Assembly (NCBI GenBank): GCA_013297625.1
Contig: JAAFHT010000006.1
Location: 1-59,148 of the forward strand
Direction of reading: 5' to 3'
Length of the DNA: 59,148 nt
Origin: Actinomycetota bacterium
GTDB lineage: Bacteria; Actinomycetota; Actinomycetes; Actinomycetales; Microbacteriaceae
Shown here: one piece after another, positions 41,884 through 50,199 of the stretch
Layout: every line of letters starts with the position of its first letter
How positions within the stretch are numbered: position 1 is the first letter of the stretch
The notes under the pieces: generated by a model
What the model saw: only the letters and a program-made list of their open reading frames with translations
Told to the model about the DNA's origin: nothing
The model's database searches: none
Position numbers and translations under genes: made by a program

Positions 41884-42411
41884 CTAGTTTTCGTCAGCCT
41901 CGCGAGCGAGACCTTCGAGCGCCGCCCAGCGAGGATCGAGCACCTCGCGGGGCTCTCGCGGGCCGGCATCTACGAGGCGCTCACCGGTCTCAGGGTCGAG
42001 ACCAGGGCAATCTTCGCGACACACCGGCTGGAACGGGAGCGACAGCACGACAGCGTCTCGAACCACCGGTTCACAATCCACGTGATCATCGTGAACCAGG
42101 TAGTCGTACGCGTCGTCTTGAGAATACGCGAAAAGTTCCTGGAATTCGACTTCGACCGCGAGCGTCACGGGGTCGAGGCATCGCACGCACTCGCCCACGG
42201 CGGTCGTGCGCACCGACGCTGAGACCAAGATGCCGTCGTGCAGACCCTCGAGGCGCAGGTCGAGCTCGAGCTCGGTGCCCGTCGTCACGACAGCGGCACC
42301 CGCTCCTAGCTGCTCAGGAACATCGAACGTCAGCTGCTTCTCGCGCATTTCGCCGGGGCGGTGCATCAGGTCGCGAACGTTCACGCGGTAGGGGTTCGTC
42401 GAAGAAGACAT
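41884..42411 (-). CDS. yceD: DUF177 / YceD-family protein
   Basis: The product is 175 aa. It has the YceD/DUF177 features: N-terminal VNVRDLMHRPGEMREKQLTF, the CVRCLDP pair and a second CREDCPGLDPETG pair near the C-terminus, spaced to coordinate a metal. The family is genetically linked to rpmF everywhere and has been tied to 23S rRNA accumulation. A TACGAT -10 box lies 8 nt upstream of the ATG. First gene of the yceD-rpmF-rnc-mutM run. Confidence 0.93.
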   Translation of the reverse strand: MSSSTNPYRVNVRDLMHRPGEMREKQLTFDVPEQLGAGAAVVTTGTELELDLRLEGLHDGILVSASVRTTAVGECVRCLDPVTLAVEVEFQELFAYSQDDAYDYLVHDDHVDCEPVVRDAVVLSLPFQPVCREDCPGLDPETGERLVDAGPREPREVLDPRWAALEGLAREADEN

Positions 42412-42477
42412 AGCCCCCCATCGTACCGCCGCGCGGCTGACCGACGGTCGGCGGTGCGGGTGCGGTTAACGTGAAGC

Positions 42478-42521
42478 GGCCGCGAGCATCCCTCGCCCGA
42501 TCGCAAGAGGTGCCCGCGGCC
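42478..42521 (-). terminator. hairpin downstream of the aminotransferase gene
   Basis: GGCCGCG (42478-42484) pairs with CGCGGCC (42515-42521), and several further pairs continue inside with a few mismatches. It lies 17 nt after the aminotransferase stop on the reverse strand and before yceD. No T-run follows. Confidence 0.45.
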
Positions 42522-42538
42522 ACCGCAACGGTACGTCG

Positions 42539-43906
42539 CTAGTTCTGCGCAACCGCCGTGAAAGCGCCGTCATATGCCTGCAAGGCGACTGCGACTTGCT
42601 CGGGAGTCACGATGCACGGCGGCACGACGTGAATGCGGTTGTCGGCCGCGAAGGGCAGCACCTTGCGCGCCATGAGCTCTGACTTGAGGCGGCCGATGAC
42701 GTCGGCACCCACGGGCTGGCGCGTGGCGCGGTCGGTTACGAGGTCGAGGGCCCAGAAAACGCCCAGCCCGCGCACCTCGCCGATCATGGAGTGCTTCTCG
42801 GCGAGCGCCCGCAGGCCGGGGCCGAGGTGCTTCTCGCCGATCATCGTGGCGTTCTCGACCACACCCTCGTCGGTCATCGCGTGAATCGAGGCGACGATCG
42901 ACGCCATGGCGAGCGGATGCCCGCTGTACGTGAGTCCGCCCGGAAAGATGCGGTCGTCGAAGGCCGCCGAGATGCTCGGGCTAATCACCACGCCACCCAC
43001 GGGCACGTAGCCCGAGTTGACGCCCTTGGCGAAAGCGATGAGGTCGGGGGCAACTCCCTCGGGGTTGACCGCGGCACCCTGCCAGGCGAACCACTCACCC
43101 GTTCGGCCGAAGCCGGCCATGACCTCGTCGGCGATCCAGACGATGCCGTACTTGTCGCACAGGGCGCGCACACCCGCGAGATACCCGGCGGGCGGGGTCA
43201 GTACCCCGGCGGTGCCCGGAACCGACTCGAGGAGAATCGCGGCGATGGTGCCGGGGCCTTCGGACACGATCGTGCGCTCGAGGTGCTGCAGCGCGCGCTC
43301 GCACTCTTGCTCGGGCGAGTCGGAGAAGAACTCGCTGCGGTAGGCGAAGGGGCCGAAGAAGTGCACGTGGCCGTAGGCGTATTCGTTGGGCATGCGCCGC
43401 CAGTCGCCCGTGGCGGCAATGGCCGCACCCGTGTTGCCGTGGTAGCTGCGGTAGGTCGAGAGCACCTTGTGCTTGTGGGTCGTGAGGCGCGCCATGCGAA
43501 TGGCGTTCTCGATCGCGTCGGCACCACCGTTGGTGAAGAAGACCTTGGCGAAGCCCGGTCCCGCTTTCTCGACGATGCGCTTCGCGGCCTCGCCGCGCGC
43601 GAGGTTCGCGTGCGAGGGGGCCACGGTGGCGAGCTCAGCGGCCTGCTTCTGAATCGCCGCAACGATCTTGGGGTGCGAGTGCCCAATGTTGGTGTTGACG
43701 AGCTGGCTCGAGAAGTCGAGGTAGGTCTCACCGTCGTAGGTGAAGACCTCGCAGCCCGCGGCGCTCGCCACGACAAAGGGGTTGAGAGCGCCCTGCGCGC
43801 TCCACGAGTGGAAAACGAACTCGCGGTCGAGGTCATAGGCGCGAACGCCATCGGCCGGGTCGTGAGCAGGGGCGGTAGAGAGTGACCGGTTCAGAATGTC
43901 GGTCAT
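42539..43906 (-). CDS. class III aminotransferase (aspartate aminotransferase family; beta-alanine/omega-transaminase type)
   Basis: The product is 455 aa. The class III features are FTNGGADAIENAIRMAR, STYRSYHGNTGAA, IADEVMAGFGRTGEWFAW and the PLP lysine in LIAFAKGVNSGYVPVG. The group includes beta-alanine:pyruvate and related omega-amino acid transaminases. Its neighbours to the right include a dihydropyrimidinase and a ureidopropionase-type amidohydrolase, whose end product beta-alanine would be a logical substrate. ATG 43906 has AAGGACT upstream; the open frame to 44344 runs through the divergent small gene and is rejected. Followed by a hairpin. Confidence 0.88.
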   Translation of the reverse strand: MTDILNRSLSTAPAHDPADGVRAYDLDREFVFHSWSAQGALNPFVVASAAGCEVFTYDGETYLDFSSQLVNTNIGHSHPKIVAAIQKQAAELATVAPSHANLARGEAAKRIVEKAGPGFAKVFFTNGGADAIENAIRMARLTTHKHKVLSTYRSYHGNTGAAIAATGDWRRMPNEYAYGHVHFFGPFAYRSEFFSDSPEQECERALQHLERTIVSEGPGTIAAILLESVPGTAGVLTPPAGYLAGVRALCDKYGIVWIADEVMAGFGRTGEWFAWQGAAVNPEGVAPDLIAFAKGVNSGYVPVGGVVISPSISAAFDDRIFPGGLTYSGHPLAMASIVASIHAMTDEGVVENATMIGEKHLGPGLRALAEKHSMIGEVRGLGVFWALDLVTDRATRQPVGADVIGRLKSELMARKVLPFAADNRIHVVPPCIVTPEQVAVALQAYDGAFTAVAQN

Positions 43907-44044
43907 GAATATCAGTCCTTGAGTCGAAGGAATGGGAATCTGCCCATTATCGCCGGTCAGGCTCGATTTCTTGCTCGCGCAGAAGTGCATTGCGCGACCT
44001 GATGAACTCTCGATGAACGCGCTCAACTCGCCACTACGTGCGAG

Positions 44045-44050
44045 TAGCGT
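44045..44050 (+). promoter_or_regulatory. -10 box (TAGCGT) upstream of the 69-aa membrane protein
   Basis: TAGCGT is followed by GAGGTC and then ATG 44057. The GAGG could also serve as a weak ribosome binding site. Confidence 0.4.
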
Positions 44051-44056
44051 GAGGTC

Positions 44057-44266
44057 ATGAGCGTCGTCATCCCTACCGTCGCAATACTCGGGTTCATGGT
44101 TTTCGCTGTGGTCTGGGCCGCGCTCGACCGAGCCAAGAACCGCGAGCAGGTTCGCGACGAGACTCTCCGTGTCGGGATGGCACCGAACGCCGAACCCGGT
44201 CGCGCAGCCACGCGCGCTCAAGGTGTAACGGCATGGGCTCGCAGGTCTGACTCGTCTGGTCTCTAG
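44057..44266 (+). CDS. small single-pass membrane protein, function unknown
   Basis: A 69-aa protein with one N-terminal hydrophobic helix (VIPTVAILGFMVFAVVWAAL) followed by a basic, hydrophilic tail. A -10 box and GAGG lie just upstream of the ATG, and the codon use is in keeping with neighbours. It converges on the photolyase-like gene with a 4-nt overlap. No family is recognised; the short length means it could still be non-coding. Confidence 0.5.
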   Translation: MSVVIPTVAILGFMVFAVVWAALDRAKNREQVRDETLRVGMAPNAEPGRAATRAQGVTAWARRSDSSGL

Positions 44267-45447
44267 AGCCTCAGTAGTGCCGGTATCTGCTCGCGGAACG
44301 GAAAAAAGCCGCGGGTGGCGTGCGGCCACGCGTGGGCATCCCACGGGCGCAGCACGCGCGTGAGCGTCACGCCCTCGGGGGCGAGGTCGCGCTCGAGGTG
44401 GTCGAGCGCATCGCGCACCGGGCCGATGGGCGCGTAGGGGGTCACGAGCTGGGTCACGGTGTGCACCTGAAGCCAGGGCAGAATCGCGGATGCCGTGATC
44501 CCGTCGAGCGCGCTAGCCTCCGCTGCGTAGTGCACGCCGGCTCGCTCGCGGCCATCGGCGAGCGCCCCGGCGACGAACTCGGCCACGAGCGGCGCGGAGC
44601 CCGGTCGCGACGTCGACCGCGGGCTCGCCACGGCCACGACCTCCGCGCCGCCCAGGTCGAGGCTCTCGGCGTGTAGGTCGTCGTCGTGCGCTAGAAGGGC
44701 GATGCGGCCGGTCGGCACCGGGTGCGGTCGCGGTGCCGGGCCGGGGGCGGGCAGCGGCGCGTCGTCGTCTACAGACGGAGCCACGGTCGCCAGCCCGCGC
44801 GGACTGAAGCGGCCCTCGGTGGCGAACTCGATGTTCTGCGTCGTGGCGAGGTAGGTCTTGCCGACCGTCTGCAGGCCCGCGACCCACCGCCAACTCAACG
44901 TGTTCGAGGCCGGGTCGCCATCGAGCAAGTGCCGCAGAAAGAAGTCGGCGCCGAGTTGCCAGGGCAGGCGCAGCGTGAAGATCCAGATGCTCGCGAACCA
45001 CATGCGCGCGTGGTTGTGCAGGTAGCCGGTGGTGACCAGCTCACGCGCCCAGTCGTCGAAGCCCTCGATGCCCGTTCGGCCGGCGATCGCGTCGTCGAAG
45101 GCAGCGCGCTCGGCGGCGCTCAACGCGTCGAGCGCCGGCGCCACCGCGGCGGTGTAGCGCGTCCACACGCTCGGCCGCAGTTCGAGCCAGCCCTTCCAGT
45201 AGGTGCGCCAGTAGACCTCTTGCACGAACTTGCCCGCCGCGTCGAGCGAGTGCCGCTGAAGAACGGCCTCGACGATCTCGCGCTCGGTCACGAGGCGGTG
45301 CCGCACCCAGGGCGAGAGGGTCGAGACGTTCGAGCGATCCCCCGGACCGCGGTCGGTGTTGCGTTCGGCCGCGTAGGCCCGCCCGGCGCGGGGAACAAAG
45401 TCGGCGAGCCGGGCCAGCCCTGCCGCGCGCGTGGGGTCGAACGTCAT
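44263..45447 (-). CDS. photolyase-like protein with the FAD domain first
   Basis: The product is 394 aa. The N-terminal 230 residues are a photolyase/cryptochrome FAD-binding helical domain: LSPWVRHRLVTEREIVEAVL, VQEVYWRTYWKGW, TGYLHNHARMWFASIW and LDGDPASNTLSWRWVAG, which carries the FAD contact Asp-Gly-Asp...Asn. There is no normal alpha/beta antenna domain in front of it. Instead a Rossmann-like domain follows the FAD domain (RIALLAHDDDLHAESLDLGG...LPWLQVHTVTQLVTPYAPIG), as if the two photolyase halves were swapped. ATG 45447 is chosen; an in-frame GTG is at 45465. Function may be light-driven repair or signalling. Confidence 0.82.
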   Translation of the reverse strand: MTFDPTRAAGLARLADFVPRAGRAYAAERNTDRGPGDRSNVSTLSPWVRHRLVTEREIVEAVLQRHSLDAAGKFVQEVYWRTYWKGWLELRPSVWTRYTAAVAPALDALSAAERAAFDDAIAGRTGIEGFDDWARELVTTGYLHNHARMWFASIWIFTLRLPWQLGADFFLRHLLDGDPASNTLSWRWVAGLQTVGKTYLATTQNIEFATEGRFSPRGLATVAPSVDDDAPLPAPGPAPRPHPVPTGRIALLAHDDDLHAESLDLGGAEVVAVASPRSTSRPGSAPLVAEFVAGALADGRERAGVHYAAEASALDGITASAILPWLQVHTVTQLVTPYAPIGPVRDALDHLERDLAPEGVTLTRVLRPWDAHAWPHATRGFFPFREQIPALLRL

Positions 45448-45510
45448 GCGCCCATCGTGCGCCACGGTGGCTGGGAGGGGGCGGGATGCTCAGCGCGAGC
45501 ATCCCGTGCC

Positions 45511-46527
45511 TCACACGCGCGCGGCCTTGTTGCCCTTCATCGCGGGGATGACGTGCTCGCCGTAGACGCGCAGCGTCTCTTCTTTGTTGTCGTGCTGCAG
45601 GTAGCCCGCGAACTGATCGACGCCGAGGTCGCGCAGGGCCTCGAGCTTTTCGATGTGTTCTTTCGCGGTGCCGAGCACGCAGAAGCGGTCGACGATCTCG
45701 TCGGGCACGAAGTCGACATGGTCGTTGCCGGCCTTGCCGTGGGTGTTGTAGTCGTAGCCCTGGCGGCCCGCGATGTAGTCGGTGAGCGCCTTCGGAACAT
45801 CGCTGCTCTCGCCGTGCTTGGCCACGATGTCGGCCACGTGGTTGCCGACCATGCCGCCGAACCAGCGGGTCTGGTTGCGCATGTGGTCCCAGTCGCTGCC
45901 GATGTACATGGGGGCCGCGACGCAGAACTTGATCGACATGGGGTCGCGCCCGACGTTGTCGGCCGCCGTTCGTACGGTCTCGATCATCCACTTCGCAATG
46001 TCGAGGTCGGCCAGCTGCAAGATGAAACCATCGCCCACCTCGCCCGTGAGCTTGAGGGCGAGCGGGCCATACGCGGCCACCCACACCTCGAGCTCGCTGC
46101 CGTGGCTCCACGGCAACTGCAGCATCGAGCCGTTGTACTCGACCGCCCGCGAGTTGCCGAGCTCACGAATGACGTGAATCGCCTCGCGCAACTCAGCGAG
46201 CGTCGTGGGCTTGCCGTTCGTCACCCGCACGGCGGAGTCGCCGCGGCCGATGCCGACGATCGTGCGATTGCCGTAGAGCTCGTTGAGCGTGGCGAAGACG
46301 CTCGCCGTGACCGTCCAGTCCCGCGTGGCGGGGTTGGTCACGAACGGCCCGACCGTGATGCGATGCGTCTCAGCGAGGATCTTCGAGTAGATGACGTAAG
46401 GCTCTTGCCACAGGATGTGGCTGTCGAAAGTCCACACGTGACTGAAGCCATACTGCTCAGCCAGCTTGGCGAGGTGCACCGTGCGGCTGGCGGGCGGGTT
46501 GGTCTGCAGAACAGCGCCGAAGTCCAT
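45511..46527 (-). CDS. LLM-class flavin/F420-dependent oxidoreductase
   Basis: The product is 338 aa. It is a luciferase-like TIM barrel: MDFGAVLQTNPPASRTVHLA, the bulge region FSHVWTFDSHIL, VGPFVTNPATRDW, IVGIGRGDSAVRV, and the C-terminal FCVLGTAKEHIEKLEALRDL. Such proteins use F420 or FMN to move hydride to or from organic substrates. It lies 28 nt downstream of the hydantoinase gene on the same strand, making it part of a catabolic operon 48880-45511. F420 synthesis genes begin 2.5 kb away, so F420 is the likely cofactor. It may reduce a pyrimidine or similar ring before hydrolysis; this is inference. Confidence 0.85.
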   Translation of the reverse strand: MDFGAVLQTNPPASRTVHLAKLAEQYGFSHVWTFDSHILWQEPYVIYSKILAETHRITVGPFVTNPATRDWTVTASVFATLNELYGNRTIVGIGRGDSAVRVTNGKPTTLAELREAIHVIRELGNSRAVEYNGSMLQLPWSHGSELEVWVAAYGPLALKLTGEVGDGFILQLADLDIAKWMIETVRTAADNVGRDPMSIKFCVAAPMYIGSDWDHMRNQTRWFGGMVGNHVADIVAKHGESSDVPKALTDYIAGRQGYDYNTHGKAGNDHVDFVPDEIVDRFCVLGTAKEHIEKLEALRDLGVDQFAGYLQHDNKEETLRVYGEHVIPAMKGNKAARV

Positions 46528-46555
46528 GGATGCTCGTCTCTCGTCTCTCGCGGGC

Positions 46556-48019
46556 TCAGACCAGGTACTGGCTCAGGCCGCGGCGCAAGTACTGCCCGTG
46601 CCCAGCCCGCCCGTGGAACTGGTCGTTCTGGATGACCACCGAACCCCGGCTGATGACCGTGTCGACCTTGCCGTCGATCTCGAAGCCCTCCCACGCCGCG
46701 TGGTCCATGTTCATGTGGTGCTTGCGGCCGGTCGGCTTGCCGTTCTCGTCAACGGGCATGCCGATCGAGGTGTGGCCGTTGGGGTCGTAGACCACGATGT
46801 CGGCGTCGGCTCCGGGCGCGATGACGCCCTTCTTGCCGTAGAGGCCGAACATGCGCGCGGGCGTGGTCGAGGTGATCTCGACCCAGCGCTCGAGCGTGAT
46901 CTGGCCGGTGACAACGCCCTGGTACATCAAGTCCATGCGGTGCTCGACCGAGCCGATGCCGTTGGGAATCTTCGAGAAGTCGCCGAGGCCGAGCTCTTTC
47001 TGGTCTTTCATGCAGAACGGGCAGTGGTCGGTCGAGACCATCTGAATGTCGTTCGTGCGCAGGCTCTGCCACATGTGGTCTTGGTGGCCCTCAGCGCGCG
47101 AGCGCAGCGGTGTCGAGCACACCCACTTGGCACCCTCGAAGGCTCCGTACTTTTCGCTCACCGCGCCCAGTTGCTCTTCAAGCGAGAGGTAGAGGTACTG
47201 CGGGCACGTCTCGCCGAACACGTTTTGGCCGATGTCGCGCGCGGCGGCGAGCTGCTCGACCGCTTGCTTGGCGCTTACGTGCACCACATAGAGCGGAGCA
47301 CCCGTGAGGTTCGCGAGCATGATCGCTCGGTGGGTCGCCTCTTCTTCCATTTGCCAGGCGCGCGCGACCCCGTGGTAGTACGGGTCGGTCTTGCCCTTGG
47401 CGAGCAACTGGGCGACGAGCACGTCGATGGCCGGGCCGTTCTCGGCGTGCATCATCGTCATGAGTCCGTGCTCGGCGGCCACCTGCATCGCGCGGAGAAT
47501 CTGCGCGTCATCGGCATAGAAGACGCCCGGGTAGGCCATGAACATCTTGTAGCTCGTGATGCCCTCGTCGATGAGCTTGGGCAGCGCGGCGAGCGAGTCG
47601 TCGTCGACGCCTCCCACGATCTGGTGGAACCCGTAGTCGATCGCGCAGTTGCCGCCGGCCTTCTCGTGCCACGCAGCGAGCCCGTCGAACACCTTCTGGC
47701 CCGCCGTCTGCACGGCGAAGTCGATGATGCTCGTCGTGCCGCCCCACGCGGCGGCGATCGTGCCCGTCTCGAAGGTGTCGACGGCAGCCGTGCCACCGAA
47801 CGGCAGCTCCATGTGGGTGTGGGCGTCAATGCCGCCCGGAATCACATACTTGCCCGAGGCATCGATGACCGCGTCGACGGATGCGGCCAGGTCGTGCCCG
47901 AGCAACGTCGAGCCCGGGGCGAGCACCGCCACAATCGTCTCGCCGTCAATCAAGACATCAGCCGCGCCGCGGCCCGTGGCCGACACAACCGTGCCGCCGG
48001 TGATGAGGGTGGTAGCCAT
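46556..48019 (-). CDS. hydA: dihydropyrimidinase / hydantoinase
   Basis: The product is 487 aa. Cyclic amidohydrolase features: metal-binding His-x-His at 67-69 (GIDAHTHMELPFGG), carbamylated Lys158 in GITSYKMFMAY, further His ligands in DYGFHQIVGG and YVVHVSAKQA, and the catalytic Asp in a STDHCPF region. It opens 5,6-dihydrouracil, dihydrothymine or 5-substituted hydantoins to N-carbamoyl amino acids. An AAGGAGAG ribosome binding site precedes the ATG. It sits between the amidohydrolase and the LLM oxidoreductase. Confidence 0.92.
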   Translation of the reverse strand: MATTLITGGTVVSATGRGAADVLIDGETIVAVLAPGSTLLGHDLAASVDAVIDASGKYVIPGGIDAHTHMELPFGGTAAVDTFETGTIAAAWGGTTSIIDFAVQTAGQKVFDGLAAWHEKAGGNCAIDYGFHQIVGGVDDDSLAALPKLIDEGITSYKMFMAYPGVFYADDAQILRAMQVAAEHGLMTMMHAENGPAIDVLVAQLLAKGKTDPYYHGVARAWQMEEEATHRAIMLANLTGAPLYVVHVSAKQAVEQLAAARDIGQNVFGETCPQYLYLSLEEQLGAVSEKYGAFEGAKWVCSTPLRSRAEGHQDHMWQSLRTNDIQMVSTDHCPFCMKDQKELGLGDFSKIPNGIGSVEHRMDLMYQGVVTGQITLERWVEITSTTPARMFGLYGKKGVIAPGADADIVVYDPNGHTSIGMPVDENGKPTGRKHHMNMDHAAWEGFEIDGKVDTVISRGSVVIQNDQFHGRAGHGQYLRRGLSQYLV

Positions 48020-48031
48020 TGTCGACTCTCC

Positions 48032-48880
48032 TTAGGGCTTGACCGTCGCGGTGTACGACTCGGGACGACGGTCGCGGTAGAACTGCCAGTTGTTGCGCAC
48101 CTCGCGAATGACGTCGAAGTCGATGTCGCGCACGACGATCTCGGTCTGGTCTTGGCTTGCGACGTCACCGACGTAGTTTCCGCGCGGGTCGACAAAGTAG
48201 CTCGACCCGTAGAACGTCACAGCGAGGTCGCCGAACTCGTCGCTCTCGGTGCCGATGCGGTTGTTGGCCGCGATGAAGTACTGGTTGGCGGCGGCCGCGG
48301 CGGGCTGTTCGAGCTCCCACAGGCGGTTCGAGAGGCCGGGCTTGGTCGCGCTCGGGTTGAACACGAGCTGGGCACCGTTGAGGCCGAGCTCGCGCCATCC
48401 TTCAGGGAAGTGGCGGTCGTAGCAGATGTACACCCCGACCTTGCCCACGGCCGTATCGAACACGGGGTAGCCGAGGTTTCCGGGGCGGAAATAGAACTTC
48501 TCCCAGAACCGGTCGAGGTTCGGGATGTGGTGCTTGCGGTACTTGCCGAGAACCGTGCCGTCAGCATCCACGACCACGGCGGTGTTGTAGTACACGCCGG
48601 GCATGTCTTCTTCGTAGATCGGGAGCACGATGACGAGCTTGAGTTCTTTCGCGAGCTTCGCGAAGCGCTGCACGATGGGGCCGTCGGCGGGCTCGGCGTA
48701 GTCGTAGTACTTGGCGTCTTCGATGATGCCGAAGTACGGGCCGTAGAAGAGTTCTTGGAAGCAGATGATCTGTGCACCGTCAGCAGCGGCATCGCGCGCG
48801 AACTGCTCGTGCTTGGCGATCATCGACTCTTTGTCGCCCGTCCAGGTGGTCTGGGTGATGGCGGCCCGAATAGTGGTCAT
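48032..48880 (-). CDS. nitrilase-superfamily amidohydrolase (beta-ureidopropionase / N-carbamoyl amino acid type)
   Basis: The product is 282 aa. The catalytic triad is Glu43 (FQELFYGPYF), Lys116 (KYRKHHIPNL) and Cys153 (ICYDRHFPEGWRELG), in the form typical of beta-ureidopropionases and D-carbamoylases. It would hydrolyse N-carbamoyl-beta-alanine or another carbamoyl amino acid, the product of the adjacent hydantoinase, to the amino acid plus CO2 and NH3. The ATG at 48880 gives the correct N-terminus; the open frame to 48955 is spurious. First gene of the operon, divergent from cofD. Confidence 0.9.
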   Translation of the reverse strand: MTTIRAAITQTTWTGDKESMIAKHEQFARDAAADGAQIICFQELFYGPYFGIIEDAKYYDYAEPADGPIVQRFAKLAKELKLVIVLPIYEEDMPGVYYNTAVVVDADGTVLGKYRKHHIPNLDRFWEKFYFRPGNLGYPVFDTAVGKVGVYICYDRHFPEGWRELGLNGAQLVFNPSATKPGLSNRLWELEQPAAAAANQYFIAANNRIGTESDEFGDLAVTFYGSSYFVDPRGNYVGDVASQDQTEIVVRDIDFDVIREVRNNWQFYRDRRPESYTATVKP

Positions 48881-49001
48881 CGGTGGTGGTTCCCCTCTGC
48901 GACTGTGAACAGGGGTCAGTCTGCGCTCGCGCTGTTTCCGGCGCGTTTCGCCCACTGACGTCTCGTGTCACACGCTATGGCGCATCCGCGCAGGTGAACA
49001 G

Positions 49002-49015
49002 ATGTGCGCGCACAT
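49002..49015. promoter_or_regulatory. 14-bp perfect palindrome upstream of cofD
   Basis: ATGTGCGCGCACAT at 49002-49015 lies at the expected -35 zone of the cofD promoter and in the gap to the divergent amidohydrolase operon, so it could be an operator for either. Confidence 0.4.
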
Positions 49016-49035
49016 GAGCACGCGGCGAGCGGCAC

Positions 49036-49041
49036 TAGCGT
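49036..49041 (+). promoter_or_regulatory. -10 box (TAGCGT) of cofD
   Basis: TAGCGT is followed by 7 nt (GGGGCTC) and the ATG of cofD. Leaderless transcript implied. Confidence 0.5.
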
Positions 49042-49048
49042 GGGGCTC

Positions 49049-50038
49049 ATGAGAATCGTCGTGCTCGCGGGTGGGGTCGGAGGCGCGCGTTTTGTGCGCG
49101 GGCTACGCGAAGCGGTGCGGCGCGCGCCCGCCGGGTCAGAGCTCGCCGACGCCTCGATTGACGTCATCGTCAACACGGGCGACGACTGGTGGCTCGCGGG
49201 CCTGCGCATCACGCCCGACCTCGACTCGATGCTGTACACGCTCTCCGGCCAGAACGACGAGGTGCGCGGCTGGGGTCGCGTGGGCGAGAGCGAACGCGTC
49301 TCGGGCGAGCTACAGGCCTATGGGGTGACTCCCGAGTGGTTCACGCTCGGCGACCTCGACCTCGGCACGCACATCGCGCGCTCGGCATGGCTGCGCGAAG
49401 GGCTCACGCCGTCTGACGTGGTCGCGCGGCTACACGACCGCTGGGATCTCGGCGGAGTACGCCTGCACCCCGCGACCGATCACGAGATCGACACCCACGT
49501 GTGGGTTGCGTCAGACACCGGGGCCGAAGAAGACATGCACTTTCAAGAGTGGTGGACGCGCTACCGCGCCCAAGTGCCCGCGCTGCGGTTTGAGCAGCGC
49601 GGGGTGGAGCGTGCGACTCCCTCCCCCGGCGCGCTTGCGGCTCTCTCGGCGGCCGACGTCGTGCTCATCGCGCCGTCGAACCCGGTGGTGTCGATTGGCA
49701 CGATTCTGGGCATCCCGGGCATGCGCGATGCCGTGCTCGCGGCGAATGCCCCGATCGTGGGTGTCTCGCCCATCATCGCCGGATCCGCCGTGCGCGGCAT
49801 GGCCGACGCGTGCCTCACGACGATCGGTGTGGCGACGGATGCCGCTGCGGTCGCCCGACACTACGGCTCCCGGTCTGAGGCAGGGCTGCTCGATGCGTGG
49901 CTCGTGGGCGTCGAAGACGAGTCGCTCGTGGCCGAGTTGCGCGCGGACGGCATCGCCGCCGCCGCGGTGCCTCTCTGGATGCGCGACCTCGACACCGCGG
50001 CCGCTCTCGCCGAAGCGACAGTCGAGGCTGCGCGCTAG
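49049..50038 (+). CDS. cofD: 2-phospho-L-lactate (phosphoenolpyruvyl) transferase, F420 biosynthesis
   Basis: The product is 329 aa, also called FbiA in actinobacteria. The N-terminal [20 protein letters not shown] and INTGDDWW-like ([19 protein letters not shown]) motifs, the middle [14 protein letters not shown] stretch and the C-terminal [14 protein letters not shown] and [14 protein letters not shown] are all CofD hallmarks. It joins Fo to the phospholactyl or phosphoenolpyruvyl guanylate product of CofC. ATG 49049 is chosen over the GTG at 49004. The other F420 genes fbiC and cofC lie 1.3 and 4.3 kb downstream; fbiB/cofE is not in the window. Confidence 0.93.
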   Translation: MRIVVLAGGVGGARFVRGLREAVRRAPAGSELADASIDVIVNTGDDWWLAGLRITPDLDSMLYTLSGQNDEVRGWGRVGESERVSGELQAYGVTPEWFTLGDLDLGTHIARSAWLREGLTPSDVVARLHDRWDLGGVRLHPATDHEIDTHVWVASDTGAEEDMHFQEWWTRYRAQVPALRFEQRGVERATPSPGALAALSAADVVLIAPSNPVVSIGTILGIPGMRDAVLAANAPIVGVSPIIAGSAVRGMADACLTTIGVATDAAAVARHYGSRSEAGLLDAWLVGVEDESLVAELRADGIAAAAVPLWMRDLDTAAALAEATVEAAR

Positions 50039-50102
50039 ACGGCGAAACTTCAGCGCCCCTGTTCAGTCGCAGTGGCTCCCCTGGGCGGAGTGGCCGCTCG
50101 CT

Positions 50103-50129
50103 CATAGAAATAGCATAGAAAGCGCATAG
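50103..50129 (+). promoter_or_regulatory. three CATAG direct repeats with 11-bp period
   Basis: CATAG occurs at 50103, 50114 and 50125, exactly 11 bp apart, and the first two copies extend to CATAGAAA. An AT-rich island in GC-rich DNA, 71 nt upstream of the secreted protein gene. Direct repeats at one helical turn are typical of OmpR/PhoB-type response regulators. Confidence 0.5.
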
Positions 50130-50199
50130 CTTCGAGGTCGACGGTGGGGTCTTGTCACCGCACGCGCTGCATCCGCAGCTCGAACCGAAGGAGTTCACA

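Noticed and set aside
44722-46635. 637-codon forward frame opposite the photolyase-like and LLM genes
   Set aside because: Antisense to two genes with solid family motifs.
46466-48958. 830-codon open frame on the forward strand
   Set aside because: It is fully antisense to the LLM oxidoreductase, hydantoinase and amidohydrolase genes, which have clear motifs. Long antisense frames are expected in GC-rich coding DNA.
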